A stretch of DNA of 64,000 bases from Polynucleobacter necessarius. Its GTDB lineage: Bacteria > Pseudomonadota > Gammaproteobacteria > Burkholderiales > Burkholderiaceae. The stretch covers positions 823,823 to 887,822 of the forward strand of contig NZ_LT606948.1 of the NCBI RefSeq assembly GCF_900095185.1, read 5' to 3'. This document shows, piece by piece, positions 50,215-60,540 of the stretch. The position numbers and the translations under genes were made by a program. Under the pieces are notes generated by a model. That model was not told the DNA's origin. It made no database searches and saw nothing but the letters and a program-made list of their open reading frames with translations. Positions within the stretch are counted from its first letter, which is position 1, and each line of letters starts with the position of its first letter.

Positions 50215-51519
50215 ATGATGGAAAAAGTAGATCAAAACGAAGTCTTGTTTGAGCGTGCGCAAAAGACAATTTCTGGGGGTGTGAATTCTCCGGTACGTGC
50301 TTTTCGGCACGTGGGAGGAGTTCCTCGTTTTGTCACAAAAGCTAGCGGCCCATATTTTTGGGATGCAAATGGGCAGCGCTATATTGACTTAATTATGTCT
50401 TGGGGTCCTATGATTGCGGGCCATGCCAATCCCGAGGTAGTTGCTGCAGTTCAAAAGGCTGCTGAAACCAGTTTTAGTTATGGGGCGCCTACTGAGGGTG
50501 AGATAGAGTTGGCAGAGCGTATATGCGCCTTAATGCCAAGTGTTGAGCAAGTGCGTCTGGTGTCTAGTGGCACTGAAGCCACGATGAGTGCACTGCGTTT
50601 AGCGCGAGGCTATACCGGGCGTGACTTAATTATTAAGTTTGAAGGCTGTTATCACGGCCATGCCGATAGCTTATTGGTAAAAGCGGGCTCTGGCTTACTG
50701 ACATTTGCCGACGCTACCCAGAATGCACCTTCTTCTGGGGGGGTTCCGCAAGATTTGGTGAAGCATACTTTAGTGCTGCCTTATAACGATGCAGCAGCTA
50801 TTGAAGAGGTATTTAAAAAGCAGGGTAACCAGATTGCAGCCGTAATTTTGGAGCCGATTGCTGGCAATATGAATCTTCTTCAACCCTCCAAAGAGTTTTT
50901 GTTTACTATTCGTAAACTCACCAGTAAGTACGGTAGTGTCTTGATCTATGATGAAGTAATGACTGGTTTTAGGGTTGCCTTGGGTGGGGCACAATCCTTG
51001 CAAGGTGTTATTCCGGATCTGACTTGTTTGGGTAAGGTGATGGGTGGTGGCATGCCGATGGCTGCATTTGGCGGTACAAAAGAAATTATGTCTAAGCTTG
51101 CCCCCTTAGGGAGTGTCTATCAAGCGGGAACTTTATCTGGCAACCCCGTAGCTGTTGCAGCTGGCCTAAAGAATTTAGAGATTATTTCTCGCGAAGGTTT
51201 TTTTGAGTGCTTAACAGATCAAACTGAAAAGTTGATGAAAGGCTTAAAGCAGGCTGCAGATAAGGCAAGCATACCTTTTTCTGTTGATAGTGTTGGTGGG
51301 ATGTTTGGTATTTACTTTGCCGATGAAGTACCAATTTCTTATAAGGCTGTTACCAAATCTAATATAGAAGCATTTAAGAAATTCTTTCATCTCATGTTGG
51401 ATGAGGGAGTGTACGTAGCACCCTCGGCCTATGAGGCTGGTTTTATCTCGATTACTCATGACAATGAGGTGATCGATGCCATTATTGCTGCTGCTGATAA
51501 ATCATTTAAAAAGCTTTGA
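50215..51519 (+). CDS. hemL: Glutamate-1-semialdehyde 2,1-aminomutase
   Basis: HemL makes 5-aminolevulinate, the first dedicated haem precursor in the C5 pathway, with PLP. The 434-residue class III aminotransferase has [19 protein letters not shown] at the start, [20 protein letters not shown] and [18 protein letters not shown]. The PLP-binding Lys lies in [17 protein letters not shown] near residue 274. Start may be ATG 50215 or 50218. It is convergent with apaH across only 29 nt, and I see no clear terminator. Confidence 0.96.
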   Translation: MMEKVDQNEVLFERAQKTISGGVNSPVRAFRHVGGVPRFVTKASGPYFWDANGQRYIDLIMSWGPMIAGHANPEVVAAVQKAAETSFSYGAPTEGEIELAERICALMPSVEQVRLVSSGTEATMSALRLARGYTGRDLIIKFEGCYHGHADSLLVKAGSGLLTFADATQNAPSSGGVPQDLVKHTLVLPYNDAAAIEEVFKKQGNQIAAVILEPIAGNMNLLQPSKEFLFTIRKLTSKYGSVLIYDEVMTGFRVALGGAQSLQGVIPDLTCLGKVMGGGMPMAAFGGTKEIMSKLAPLGSVYQAGTLSGNPVAVAAGLKNLEIISREGFFECLTDQTEKLMKGLKQAADKASIPFSVDSVGGMFGIYFADEVPISYKAVTKSNIEAFKKFFHLMLDEGVYVAPSAYEAGFISITHDNEVIDAIIAAADKSFKKL

Positions 51520-51548
51520 GCAAATATTTTCTGAATCAGAGGTAATTG

Positions 51549-52388
51549 CTACATTCGGAGTGGGTGGTCATAACCACTCACTTGAATCAGGCCGAGACTT
51601 TTCGAATCCCTGTTTGAGTTTGATAGTTCCAAAGCAGTCAGCTTCCCGCCCCAGACGCAACCGGTGTCTAGGCCAACGACATTATGCTTTCTCAATAATC
51701 CCAGCGTAGACCAGTGACCAAAATAGGTCAGAATATCTTGAGTTTTTCTTTCTGGGGCTGTGAACCAAGGAATAAAACCTTTAGGCCCTTGTCCTAGACC
51801 TTCTTTGCTCAGGAATTCCATCTTACCGGAGGGTGTACAAAAACGTATGCGTGTAAGTGCATTTGTGATGATGCGTAAGCGTTCATATCCTTTGAGTGAC
51901 TTGCTCCATGTATTTGGAGTATTGCCATACATATTTGCTAAAAATTCTTTGTATAACTTACTATGCAAAGTTTTTTCAACTTCTTGAGCGCATTCAATCG
52001 TCTGTTGTAAGTCCCATTGTGGCAGAACGCCAGCGTGCACAGTCAGGATCTTGCCATTACTTAGTGCCATCGGGCGATGGCGTATCCAATGAATCAATTC
52101 CTTACGATCAGGTGCTGAAAGTATGGGCTCAATAGTATCTACATTTTTGGGCTTCCTAAGTCCAGCATCAATCGCCAACAGATGAAGGTCGTGATTGCCT
52201 AAAATGCACTCTGCGCGCCCAGATTCTTGCAGGGCTTTGAGTTGGCGCAATACTCCCAGAGAGTCGGGTCCACGATTGACTAGATCCCCCAAGAAAATCA
52301 TCTTTGATTTTTTGGGAAGTTTTTTAACGAGGGCTTTAAGAGAGGGTGCGCATCCTTGTACATCCCCTACAGCGTAGATCTTGCTCAT
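51549..52388 (-). CDS. apaH: Bis(5'-nucleosyl)-tetraphosphatase, symmetrical
   Basis: ApaH hydrolyses Ap4A to ADP, which also affects RNA caps. The 279-residue metallophosphatase has the expected motif set: YAVGDVQGCAPSLKAL, FLGDLVNRGPDS, LGNHDLHLLAIDAG and the C-terminal LDTGCVWGGKLTAL. The length is normal. It follows phr on the minus strand with 8 nt between them. Confidence 0.95.
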   Translation of the reverse strand: MSKIYAVGDVQGCAPSLKALVKKLPKKSKMIFLGDLVNRGPDSLGVLRQLKALQESGRAECILGNHDLHLLAIDAGLRKPKNVDTIEPILSAPDRKELIHWIRHRPMALSNGKILTVHAGVLPQWDLQQTIECAQEVEKTLHSKLYKEFLANMYGNTPNTWSKSLKGYERLRIITNALTRIRFCTPSGKMEFLSKEGLGQGPKGFIPWFTAPERKTQDILTYFGHWSTLGLLRKHNVVGLDTGCVWGGKLTALELSNSNRDSKSLGLIQVSGYDHPLRM

Positions 52389-52396
52389 ACTCTATA

Positions 52397-53869
52397 TTAA
52401 ATCGTCTTCTTGACTACGCTGTAGCGAATCAAGGTATTTTTACGAGCCTCATCATGATCCACGATTGGCATTGGATAATCGCGTCCAAGTTGCAGCCCAG
52501 CAGCTTCTAGTTCGACATGTCCAGCTTTCCAAGGTGCATGGATTGTCTTTTTGGAGAGTTTCTCGAGTTGAGGAAGGTAGCACCGTATGAATTTTCCTTC
52601 GGGGTCAAATTTTTCAGACTGTGTAATGGGGTGAAAGATGCGAAAATAGGGTTGTGCATCGCATCCGGAAGAGGAGGCCCACTGCCAGCCACCATTATTA
52701 GATGAGAGCTCAAAATCATTGAGGTGCTCTGCGAAATGGGCCTCACCCCAACGCCAATCTATCCCCAAATCCTTGGTCAAAAAGCTCGCTACCACCATGC
52801 GTAGTCTATTGTGCATATAGCCGCTTTGGTTCAGTTGATGCATTGCTGCGTCAACTAATGGGTAGCCAGTTTTACCCTCACACCACGCGGTAAACAATTT
52901 CTTCGCCTTGGGTCCGGATTCCCAAACAATATTGTCATAGTCTGGTTTAAAGGATGCACCATCTGCCAGACGTGGATGATTAGCGAGAATCATGAAATAA
53001 AAATCTCGCCAAATGAGCTCGCTTAACCAAATTGTTGCGCCCATGCTGCCAGACAGCATCCGACGATGGACCTCTCTCACTAAACCTCTGATGGATAGCA
53101 TGCCAAAGCGTAAATGCGTGGACAGATAGCTTACGCCTTTAATGGCCGGAAAGTCTCTGCCAATTTGATATTGATCAATACGTGATAGAAAGTCCTCCAA
53201 GAATACTTGACCGCCTTGAGAGCCTGGTGGTAAATAGCTTTCGATCCCAGTGGCACAAAAGCCCATAGATGCTAAAAAAGGAAATGACTGGTCCAATTTT
53301 TTAGGAATGGCTGCCAATTGTCCTGGCTTGGGATTGCATTCATAAGCAGCAAGGTCTTTCTCTTGAAGGGACTTCAGCCAATTATTTTTGTATGGTGTAA
53401 AGATTGAAAAAACGGTGTTTGAGTTGGTGAGAATTTCTTTTTTTTCAAAAATCACGTGATCTTTAAAACTCGCAAAATCAATACTAATTCTTTCTAGCAA
53501 TGCTTTGACTGTCGCATCTCTTTTAATAGCTGTAGGCTCGTAATCATGGTTGGTAAATACCGCCTCAACACCTAACTCTTTAGCAAGCACAGGAATACAT
53601 TCAGTTGGCTGGCCGACTCGAACAAGCAGACCACTACCATGTTTGCGAAGCTCATCATCAATTTGCTTTAAGCCTTGCCAAATAAAATCCACACGTCGAT
53701 CATCTTTTAAGCCATTTGCATTTAATTCACCCTTCAGCAATGGTTTCAGAATCTCGGTATCAAAGATAAAGGTCAGCCAGACCTGTTGATTCGTCTTGAG
53801 GGCGTGGTGAAAGGCGGCATTGTCGTAGAGACGGAGATCACGGCGAAGCCATACTAGAGCTTTTTGCAT
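52397..53869 (-). CDS. phr: Deoxyribodipyrimidine photolyase
   Basis: The photolyase repairs cyclobutane pyrimidine dimers with blue light. I chose MQKALVWLRRDLRLYDNAAF as start (490 residues), because the upstream extension is not conserved in character. The N-terminal antenna domain is followed by the FAD domain: GKTGYPLVDAAMHQLNQSGY, MHNRLRMVVASFLTKDL, then FELSSNNGGWQWASSSGCDA and PYFRIFHP. It is intact and looks functional. It is upstream of apaH. Confidence 0.95.
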   Translation of the reverse strand: MQKALVWLRRDLRLYDNAAFHHALKTNQQVWLTFIFDTEILKPLLKGELNANGLKDDRRVDFIWQGLKQIDDELRKHGSGLLVRVGQPTECIPVLAKELGVEAVFTNHDYEPTAIKRDATVKALLERISIDFASFKDHVIFEKKEILTNSNTVFSIFTPYKNNWLKSLQEKDLAAYECNPKPGQLAAIPKKLDQSFPFLASMGFCATGIESYLPPGSQGGQVFLEDFLSRIDQYQIGRDFPAIKGVSYLSTHLRFGMLSIRGLVREVHRRMLSGSMGATIWLSELIWRDFYFMILANHPRLADGASFKPDYDNIVWESGPKAKKLFTAWCEGKTGYPLVDAAMHQLNQSGYMHNRLRMVVASFLTKDLGIDWRWGEAHFAEHLNDFELSSNNGGWQWASSSGCDAQPYFRIFHPITQSEKFDPEGKFIRCYLPQLEKLSKKTIHAPWKAGHVELEAAGLQLGRDYPMPIVDHDEARKNTLIRYSVVKKTI

Positions 53870-53942
53870 AACCCCTATATTAGGGCTTCTTGAGAAGAAA
53901 TGCAGGGGCAAAGCCTAGTCTGTCAGGTTAAGATTCAATGTA

Positions 53943-54755
53943 ATGATGGATACGATCTTTTTTATTCTCTCGAAAGTAGTGCAATTTTGTTTAGAGCCGC
54001 TAAATTGGCTGCCAATTTTTATTCTATTGGCACTACTCTTCTTGTCTTTGCGAAAGTTGCACCTTTGTAAGCGTTTTCTAATCATTGCCTTAGTAGATCT
54101 TGCGCTAGTAGGCTGGCTTCCGACATCAGAAATTTTTCTGCGTGCACTAGAAAATACCATAGTAAAAACAGAGATCGCTAAGTTGTCAGCAAATGAATTG
54201 GGCGGCATTATTATTTTGGGCGGCGCAATTGATGGTGGTGAAATCGCCGTTGACCGGGGTGAAATTTCAATCTATTCAGCTGCTGAAAGGGTCACTAAAG
54301 CATTTGAACTGATACGAAAGCACTCAAATCTACCTTTTATTTTTAGTGGCTACTCTGGTCGAATTACCCCAAAAGGGGTTTCTGAGGCTGAAGCATTTAA
54401 GCAATTGATTCAGGAACAGGGCCTTAGTAGTGAAAACGCGCATTATGAAAACCAGTCCCGTAATACCTATGAAAATGTGCTTTATATGAAGCCGATGATT
54501 CAGGAGTTTGGGTTAAAAGATGATGGGGGAAAGCTTAAGCCATGGCTTTTAATTACCTCAGCTAGTCATATGTATCGATCGACTAAGATTTTCCAAAAGC
54601 AGGGGTTGGAGGCGATGCCCATGCCAGTGGATTATCAGACGGCCAATAGCCTGCAATGGACTAATTTTGATTTAGTCGACGGCGCTCGAAACTGGAATAG
54701 CCTAATTCATGAAATTGTTGGTCTATTTGCCTATTGGATGACTGGAAAAATCTAG
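53943..54755 (+). CDS. YdcF/ElyC-family (DUF218) membrane protein
   Basis: This 270-residue protein has two N-terminal membrane segments (LPIFILLALLFLSL and FLIIALVDLALVGWL). A periplasmic DUF218 domain follows: IILGGAIDGGE, FIFSGYSGRITPKGVSEAEA, YENQSRNTYENV and ITSASHMYRSTKIFQKQG. The family includes E. coli ElyC and SanA, which are linked to envelope integrity. The reaction is unknown. The start is ATG 53943 or 53946. It is divergent from phr and is followed by yqgE. Confidence 0.88.
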   Translation: MMDTIFFILSKVVQFCLEPLNWLPIFILLALLFLSLRKLHLCKRFLIIALVDLALVGWLPTSEIFLRALENTIVKTEIAKLSANELGGIIILGGAIDGGEIAVDRGEISIYSAAERVTKAFELIRKHSNLPFIFSGYSGRITPKGVSEAEAFKQLIQEQGLSSENAHYENQSRNTYENVLYMKPMIQEFGLKDDGGKLKPWLLITSASHMYRSTKIFQKQGLEAMPMPVDYQTANSLQWTNFDLVDGARNWNSLIHEIVGLFAYWMTGKI

Positions 54756-54776
54756 ATATTCTGTAAAATAAACTTC

Positions 54777-55421
54777 ATGACCTCGGCTAAAAAAGCACCC
54801 CCTGTTTCAGAACTAGCCTCTGAATCTGAGTCATTAATTTCTTTTTCTGCTGACCATCTTGCAAATCAATTCCTGATTGCCATGCCTGGTATGGTGGATC
54901 CAAATTTTGCTGGATCTGTTATTTATCTATTTGAGCATACCGAAAGAGGGGCAATGGGCTTAGTCATTAATCGGCCCACAGAGGTAGATCTTGCCACCCT
55001 CTTTGACAAGATTGAGTTAAAGCTAGAGATCGCACCTTTATTAAAGCAGCCAGTGTATTTTGGCGGACCCATTCAGGTGAAACGAGGATTTGTATTGCAT
55101 GAATCCGATACATTATCTCCATATAGCTCCTCTTTGATTATTCCAGACGGCCTCACAATGACTACATCTAGGGATGTGCTAGAGGCGGTTGCTGCAGGCA
55201 AGGGCCCTGCACATTTCTTGATGACTGTGGGTTATGCAGGTTGGGATGCAGGACAGTTGGAGGAGGAGATCTCGCTCAATGGCTGGATGAATGTGCCGCT
55301 TAGGCGTGAGCAAATGATTGAAATTATTTTTCAAACTCCATCAAGTCAACGCTATGAACAAGCGGTAACTCACCTAGGGTTTGATTTATCTCATCTTTCT
55401 GGTGAGGCGGGGCATGCCTAA
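54777..55421 (+). CDS. yqgE: YqgE/AlgH-family protein
   Basis: The 214-residue protein carries the UPF0301 pattern: NQFLIAMPGMVDPNFAGSVI, HTERGAMGLVINRPTEVDL, VYFGGPIQVKRGFVLHE and GYAGWDAGQLEEEI. A polar stretch of 25 residues precedes the domain. Its biochemical function is not known. It overlaps ruvX by 8 nt, the usual yqgE-yqgF arrangement. Confidence 0.93.
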   Translation: MTSAKKAPPVSELASESESLISFSADHLANQFLIAMPGMVDPNFAGSVIYLFEHTERGAMGLVINRPTEVDLATLFDKIELKLEIAPLLKQPVYFGGPIQVKRGFVLHESDTLSPYSSSLIIPDGLTMTTSRDVLEAVAAGKGPAHFLMTVGYAGWDAGQLEEEISLNGWMNVPLRREQMIEIIFQTPSSQRYEQAVTHLGFDLSHLSGEAGHA

Positions 55422-55830
55422 GGCCGTGACTGTAATTGCTTTTGATTACGGAACTCGCAGAGTGGGTGCAGCAGTAGGTAATTCTCTGACTCAATCAGGC
55501 CAGCCTTTAAAGACAATTTCATCGACAAATAACGAAACCTTGTTTCAGGAAATTGACAGGCTTCTGAAGGAGTGGCAACCAGATCAATTGGTGGTGGGTA
55601 GGCCACTCCATCTAGATGGAGTGGCACATGATATGACTGCCAAGGCGACTCGATTTGGTAATCAACTTCATGGACGCTTTCAGATGCCGGTGGCATGGGT
55701 CGATGAGCGTTACACATCAGCAGTTCTAAAGGGAAATGCAGAGATTCACGACAATCTAGATGCACATTCTGCTGTTTTGATATTGGAGCAATATTTTGCA
55801 GAGCAAAGTGTCAAGTCTTTCAGCAAATAA
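55414..55830 (+). CDS. ruvX: Putative Holliday junction resolvase / pre-16S rRNA nuclease YqgF
   Basis: YqgF is an RNase H-fold nuclease that matures the 5' end of 16S rRNA. I chose ATG 55414 (MPKAVTVIAFDYGTRRVG), giving 138 residues. The catalytic Asp of FDYGTRRVG, VVGRPLHLDG, WVDERYTS and the final DAHSAVLILEQYF are present. The start overlaps the yqgE stop, which suggests coupled translation. Confidence 0.94.
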   Translation: MPKAVTVIAFDYGTRRVGAAVGNSLTQSGQPLKTISSTNNETLFQEIDRLLKEWQPDQLVVGRPLHLDGVAHDMTAKATRFGNQLHGRFQMPVAWVDERYTSAVLKGNAEIHDNLDAHSAVLILEQYFAEQSVKSFSK

Positions 55831-55867
55831 ATAACATCAGATTAAGATATCAGTACCAGGCCAAATA

Positions 55868-56362
55868 TTGAATGCAGAACAGTTATACGGAAGATTGCTA
55901 GAAAATCTGCGCAAAAGAGCGCTAGAGAGTCCATTTGAGCTTGCGGGGTTAGCGATGGGTGGTGCTTGGATTGCCGAGCGTATCGCTGCTGATTTGGGGC
56001 TTGCCCATTTTGGAGTCATTAACGTCGCTTTTCATCGGGACGATTATGCCGAGAAGGGTATGACCGCATTACGGACTGCTAGTACGATGACTACCTATTT
56101 GCCATTTGATGTCAATGGTGCCAATATCATTTTGATTGATGATGTTTTATTCACGGGCAGGACTGTCCGTGCAGCGCTAAATGAATTGTTTGATTATGGT
56201 CGACCTGCAAAAGTGGAACTCATGGTCTTGGCTGATCGAGGGAATCGGGAGCTACCAGTATGTGCAAATTTTGTAGGTGAGCAGGTCATGATTGCAGAAA
56301 ACCAAATGTTGGTTTTGGAGAAAGATACTGCTGGCAAGTTCAGCTTTCAGTTAGAGGGGTGA
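55868..56362 (+). CDS. pyrR: PyrR-type pyrimidine operon regulator / uracil phosphoribosyltransferase
   Basis: PyrR has a phosphoribosyltransferase fold and binds UMP or UTP. Start is TTG 55868, since the only nearby ATG is out of frame. The 164-residue protein shows the PRPP loop [20 protein letters not shown] at 87-106 and [15 protein letters not shown]. It lies 5 nt before pyrB. In Gram-positives PyrR acts by RNA-binding attenuation. I see no clear pyr attenuator here, so its main role may be uracil salvage. Confidence 0.92.
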   Translation: MNAEQLYGRLLENLRKRALESPFELAGLAMGGAWIAERIAADLGLAHFGVINVAFHRDDYAEKGMTALRTASTMTTYLPFDVNGANIILIDDVLFTGRTVRAALNELFDYGRPAKVELMVLADRGNRELPVCANFVGEQVMIAENQMLVLEKDTAGKFSFQLEG

Positions 56363-56367
56363 GCTTA

Positions 56368-57327
56368 ATGAGTCAGTCAGTGAATCAATTTAATGCGGCT
56401 GGAGAGTTGACTCATCTTCTGACCCTTGAGGGCCTTCCAAAGGAGCAAATTCTCCATATTTTGGATGCTGCAAAGCAGTTTGTGAGTGTCACAGACCCTG
56501 CGCGTGAAGTAAAAAAAGTGCCACTGCTTCGAAGTAAAAGTGTCTTCAACCTTTTCTTTGAAAATTCCACTCGTACGAGAACAACCTTTGAGATCGCTGC
56601 CAAACGTTTATCAGCAGATGTAATTAATTTAGATATTTCTACATCCTCCACCGCTAAGGGCGAAAGTTTATTGGATACGATTGATAACTTAGTAGCAATG
56701 CAAGCGGATATCTTTGTGGTTCGACATGGCGTTTCTAGGGCACCAATTGAAATAGCGAATCACTTACCAGCCCATGTTCACGTAGTTAACGCTGGTGATG
56801 GTAGCCACCAACATCCAACCCAAGGCTTATTGGATATGTATACCATGCGTCACTTTAAGCAAAACTTTAAGGGCTTAAAGGTCGCAATTGTGGGCGACAT
56901 CGTACATAGCCGGGTGGCGAAATCGAATATTCATGCGCTCACTACTTTGGGTTGTGAAGATATTCGTGCCATTGGCCCGGAAAGCTTATTGCCAAGCGAT
57001 TTCAATATGCTTGGTGTGAAGGTATTTCATAGCATAGAAGAAGGTTTGAAAGATGTAGACGTTGTGATGACCTTGCGCATTCAGAAAGAGCGTATAGAGA
57101 TAGGTCAAGTTCCAGAAGGTGATGCGTTCTTTAGGCAATATGGCTTAACTCCAAACCGTCTCGCTTTAGCAAAAGCAGACGCAATTGTGATGCACCCTGG
57201 TCCCATGAATCGTGGAGTAGAGATTGATTCGGCAGTAGCAGATGGTCCGCAGTCAGTCATCTTGAATCAAGTGACTTTTGGTATTGCTGTGCGGATGGCA
57301 GTAATGTCAATTGTGGCTGGTAATTAA
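56368..57327 (+). CDS. pyrB: Aspartate carbamoyltransferase catalytic subunit
   Basis: PyrB joins carbamoyl phosphate and aspartate in pyrimidine synthesis. ATG 56368 ([14 protein letters not shown]) is chosen with GAGGGGTGAG upstream, rather than an earlier GTG. Its 319 residues contain the carbamoyl-phosphate loop [13 protein letters not shown] at 63-75, [35 protein letters not shown] and [13 protein letters not shown]. It is intact. The dihydroorotase-like pyrC/pyrX gene that often follows is not here. A glycosyltransferase remnant lies downstream instead. Confidence 0.96.
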   Translation: MSQSVNQFNAAGELTHLLTLEGLPKEQILHILDAAKQFVSVTDPAREVKKVPLLRSKSVFNLFFENSTRTRTTFEIAAKRLSADVINLDISTSSTAKGESLLDTIDNLVAMQADIFVVRHGVSRAPIEIANHLPAHVHVVNAGDGSHQHPTQGLLDMYTMRHFKQNFKGLKVAIVGDIVHSRVAKSNIHALTTLGCEDIRAIGPESLLPSDFNMLGVKVFHSIEEGLKDVDVVMTLRIQKERIEIGQVPEGDAFFRQYGLTPNRLALAKADAIVMHPGPMNRGVEIDSAVADGPQSVILNQVTFGIAVRMAVMSIVAGN

Positions 57328-58202
57328 ATCGGTAATTGCTGTAGCTATGTGCTGATCAAAATTAATATGGCTATCCAGTATTAATTCGTCTTGAGCAGCA
57401 GCGCTAGAGTGCTCTAAATTATTGCTGATTACACCATGAAATTGGCATAGCTTTGATAAGCCAAACATTTGTGCCCATGAATTATTTCGATGAGGGTTGA
57501 TTTCTAAAACCTGGACGTCGTCGTTTAAAAACAGAAGATTAAGCACCCCGCGGCGCCAACCATGTAAGTAAAAGTCTTCGCACTAGCTAATGTATCTAGA
57601 TAATCCTTAAAGCTCAGCTTGGATAAAACCACCTGCTCAATATTTAATAAATTTTTACGACTAAGTTCGTTTCGTCCATAAATCAAATTTTTAGTTCGGA
57701 TTTCAGTAATATCGTGCTTGGCAAAACAGATTGATTTGATTTCCCGATAAATTTTTTGGTAATCGGGATAAATCTGTAAATCTCTCCCCTCGGGGTCATA
57801 ATCAAGTCAGAGAAACTATAAGCAGTTTTGTGGTTTAAAAATATTAAATTGCTAGTGTCGAACACTGACTCTAGGAACTCTCTTTGAAATGCATTGCCTT
57901 TAATTGATACGCAGACTCACTTTTTATTATTTCGCCACTGAAGATAAAAAGAAAAAAATACGTCATGAAAAAAATGGGAAATATTGTCCGTATGAATGAT
58001 GAGTAGATAAAAAGCTTCACCTTCAAGGTTTTTTGTCTTGGGTTCAAACGGCAATAAAGACTATCTGCGAATGATAGTGAACTCGATCATTTTTTGCCGA
58101 TAATGTCTTTTTGGCAAACAGCTGATCTTTATAGAGAATGAAGCTAGCACTGCCCGCTATGGAAACAAACAATTTTTGGAAGCGGTCTTTAATTTTTAGC
58201 AT
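57307..58202 (-). pseudogene. GT61/DUF563-family glycosyltransferase, pseudogene
   Basis: This 960-nt stretch without a long ORF is a broken gene. From ATG 58200-58202 the frame reads MLKIKDRFQKLFVSIAGSAS and HYHSQIVFIAV, then stops. Another frame carries EGEAFYLLIIHTDNISHFFH, and another MFDTSNLIFLNHKTAYSF. GRNELSRKNLLNIEQVVLSK and SFKDYLDTLASAKTFTYMVG follow. After a shift near 57545 come NLLFLNDDVQVLEINPHRNN and WAQMFGL. The order matches GT61 enzymes, which end in a nucleotide-sugar site resembling this last part. At least three frameshifts and two stops are seen. It lies at the edge of the glycan region. Confidence 0.75.
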
Positions 58203-58214
58203 GCAGGTTTAATA

Positions 58215-58244
58215 TTCAATATGGTAGGGAAAGCCCGCTATAAT
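58215..58244 (+). promoter_or_regulatory. Possible promoter of the glycosyltransferase operon
   Basis: A perfect TATAAT at 58239-58244 lies about 45 nt before the first glycosyltransferase start, with TTCAAT at 58215-58220 as a partial -35 box at 18-nt spacing. Confidence 0.55.
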
Positions 58245-58288
58245 TTTAGTTACAAATATGATTTTAAGCGGTGATATAAGGGTGCTAA

Positions 58289-59644
58289 TTGAAAGCTAAA
58301 TCCATTGCGCAACAGAAAAATTGGCTTCTGCTTTCTCATGCTTTCAATATGGATGGTAGAGCGGCTAGTTTAGCCATTACAGATAAGATTCCTTACTTCT
58401 TAGAAGCCGGAATTCAGCCGATTGTATTTAGTGCCATTACGGGTTTAAAAGACGAGCGCTTTCCCCATAAGCAATTCTTGGCTTGGGGTCCGGCTGCCTT
58501 TAGATTTGATGTTCGTCACTGGATTGCCAATAAATATGGCCGTGGTTTTATCTACAAGATTACTACGAGAACAGTTTCGATTCTTTTGGCTCCATTTATT
58601 GGGATTGAGAAGTTGGTGCTTGGGTATTCCAGTCAGTGGTCTTGGGCGCTCCCCGCATTTGTACGTGGTTATTTCTTGATTCGTAGTGGAAAGGTTGATG
58701 TTATTTACTCAATTGGAAGTGCGTGGTCAGCACATTTAGCAGGAGTATGGCTAAAACGCGCAACTGGCTTGCCATTAATCTCTGAAGTGCATGATCCAAT
58801 GGTAATTCGTAAGAGCCCCCAAGATCAGGGTTTTGAGAAACCTAAAAATCGAGATGCTCGTTTTCGTCTCTACTTGGAGAGGCAGCTTTGTAAGTATTCC
58901 GACTTTGTATGGTGGTTGACTGATGGCGCTCTGCATTACGCAAAAGTCAGAAATCCAAATTTGAATACTGCAGGTAACGCAACGGGATTTGTAGTGATGC
59001 CTGGTGCTAATCCTCCGGGGGATATGCATTGCAAATCTCACCATCAATATGGTGAGTATCTCAACTTAAGTCACTTTGGCTCACTAGCAAACGATAGATC
59101 GCTTTCTATTATTTTGAAGGCTGCTAATACACTCTTCGCTAAGTATCCCGACGCTAGAAAGCATCTTCGTGTACATGCTTACGGAGCTCCTCTAGACTCA
59201 TTATCACTTGAGGCAATAAAGCAGTATGATTTTTCGGATATTTTGCTTGCGCATGGTCGCCTTGAGCATGATCCAGATACCGGTAAATCGGGGCGCGAAC
59301 GAGTAGCGCAAAAAATGCAAGAAGCGGATGTTTTAATTTTGCTACACGGAAATGATGAGTGGTGTGCTGAATACATTCCCTCTAAATTTTATGACTACCT
59401 ATGGGCTAGAAGGCCTATTTGGGGGATCATTCATCGTAATCCACGGCTCGATAAAATGCTTCTAGAGCGTCAATCTTATTTAAGTGCGGATGGTGATGAT
59501 GTAGATATTGCCATGGCACTTGAGAGAATTTGGCTTGATTGGAAACAAAAACAGCTTTTAAAACCAGTTTGGCAGCCTATTGGTGTAGATCAGGCGGTTA
59601 GCAGTATTCTGTCGCATCTTGCTCAAGAAAAGGCTGCCCTTTGA
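58289..59644 (+). CDS. GT-B-fold glycosyltransferase, GT4-like
   Basis: A 451-residue protein starting from TTG 58289 behind AAGGG. NWLLLSHAFNMDGRAASLAI and VDVIYSIGSAWSAHLAGVWL are the N-terminal half of a GT-B enzyme, and SEVHDP follows the first domain. HFGSLANDRSLSIILKAANT and EADVLILLHGNDEWCAEYIP, then SKFYDYLWARRPIWGI, form the donor-binding half. The sugar cannot be told. No membrane helix is obvious, so it acts at the cytoplasmic face. It overlaps the next gene by 4 nt and probably heads a three-gene operon. Confidence 0.82.
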   Translation: MKAKSIAQQKNWLLLSHAFNMDGRAASLAITDKIPYFLEAGIQPIVFSAITGLKDERFPHKQFLAWGPAAFRFDVRHWIANKYGRGFIYKITTRTVSILLAPFIGIEKLVLGYSSQWSWALPAFVRGYFLIRSGKVDVIYSIGSAWSAHLAGVWLKRATGLPLISEVHDPMVIRKSPQDQGFEKPKNRDARFRLYLERQLCKYSDFVWWLTDGALHYAKVRNPNLNTAGNATGFVVMPGANPPGDMHCKSHHQYGEYLNLSHFGSLANDRSLSIILKAANTLFAKYPDARKHLRVHAYGAPLDSLSLEAIKQYDFSDILLAHGRLEHDPDTGKSGRERVAQKMQEADVLILLHGNDEWCAEYIPSKFYDYLWARRPIWGIIHRNPRLDKMLLERQSYLSADGDDVDIAMALERIWLDWKQKQLLKPVWQPIGVDQAVSSILSHLAQEKAAL

Positions 59645-60540
59645 AAGACCTTGTTCTTTACTGTAAATCCTATCGCAAAGATTTCTTGCGATTAAAGCGA
59701 CTGTTGCAATCAATCTCGGATTTCAATCAGGATCGCATCCAGTTCTATATCTCTACCCCAAAAGTTGATCGCGATTTATTAATTCACCTCTTAGGTGTCG
59801 AAGGTTATGAGTGGGTGTCGGATGAATCTATCATTGAAGCAAATCCTGCTGCGCCAGTCGAAATCGAGAAAACCAAATCTGGCAGCTTGACTCAACAAAT
59901 AGTGAAGTCAGAATTTTGGCGATTAGGCTTGTGTGAGAACTACGTTTGCTTAGACTCGGACTGCATTTTTATAAAATCTTTTTATAAGTCTGATTTCATG
60001 GCAAGCGATGGTTATCCGTATACGGTGATTTATCAAAATAAAGAGTATTTCCAGCTGGCTGTTAATCGCGGCTTTGCAAAAGTGCCTCTTCAGCTGAAGA
60101 CCGAGGGGGATAGGGTTAAACATTTATTTGGACGTCATGGCCCGAATTACTACTGCCCTTGCCCACCATTTATTTGGTCTGCTAAGGTTTGGATGTCGAT
60201 AGAAGAGTCTTATTTAAAACCTAAAGGCCTATCTTTTTGGGATATTTGCACGCCAGAACAGCCTGAAACTCTTATTTATTTAGAAGCTTTGTTAAATTAC
60301 AAAGCGATTCCTTTGCATCCTATTGAGCAGCTATTTCGTATTTATTACTATGACTGGCACTACTATCTACTGTGTCGAATTGGTGAAGCGCCTGCGAAAC
60401 TAAAAGAGCACTATTTGGGCGTCATCTATCAATCGAGTTGGGATTTTAGTTTGGATTATGGCGCTAGTCAAAAATCAATTTTTTCAAGAGCACTGAAAAA
60501 ATTGAAACGATTTGGTCGCTATTTACAAAGTTTTATCTAA
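59641..60540 (+). CDS. DUF6492-like protein, probable glycosyltransferase
   Basis: A 299-residue protein whose TTG start overlaps the previous stop (TTGA). LVLYCKSYRKDFLRLKRLLQ resembles the start of GT-A enzymes, and VCLDSDCIFIKSF contains a DxD motif expected to bind a metal and nucleotide sugar. PCPPFIWSAKVWMSIEESYL, then SFWDICTPEQPETLIYLEAL, match a family annotated as DUF6492. Function is inferred from the DxD motif and from neighbours on both sides that are glycosyltransferases. It overlaps the next gene by 1 nt. Confidence 0.75.
   Translation: MKDLVLYCKSYRKDFLRLKRLLQSISDFNQDRIQFYISTPKVDRDLLIHLLGVEGYEWVSDESIIEANPAAPVEIEKTKSGSLTQQIVKSEFWRLGLCENYVCLDSDCIFIKSFYKSDFMASDGYPYTVIYQNKEYFQLAVNRGFAKVPLQLKTEGDRVKHLFGRHGPNYYCPCPPFIWSAKVWMSIEESYLKPKGLSFWDICTPEQPETLIYLEALLNYKAIPLHPIEQLFRIYYYDWHYYLLCRIGEAPAKLKEHYLGVIYQSSWDFSLDYGASQKSIFSRALKKLKRFGRYLQSFI

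Noticed and set aside
57683-57865. A 60-codon minus-strand ORF as an independent small gene
   Set aside because: It is one frame fragment of the GT61 remnant, with matching pieces in other frames on both sides.
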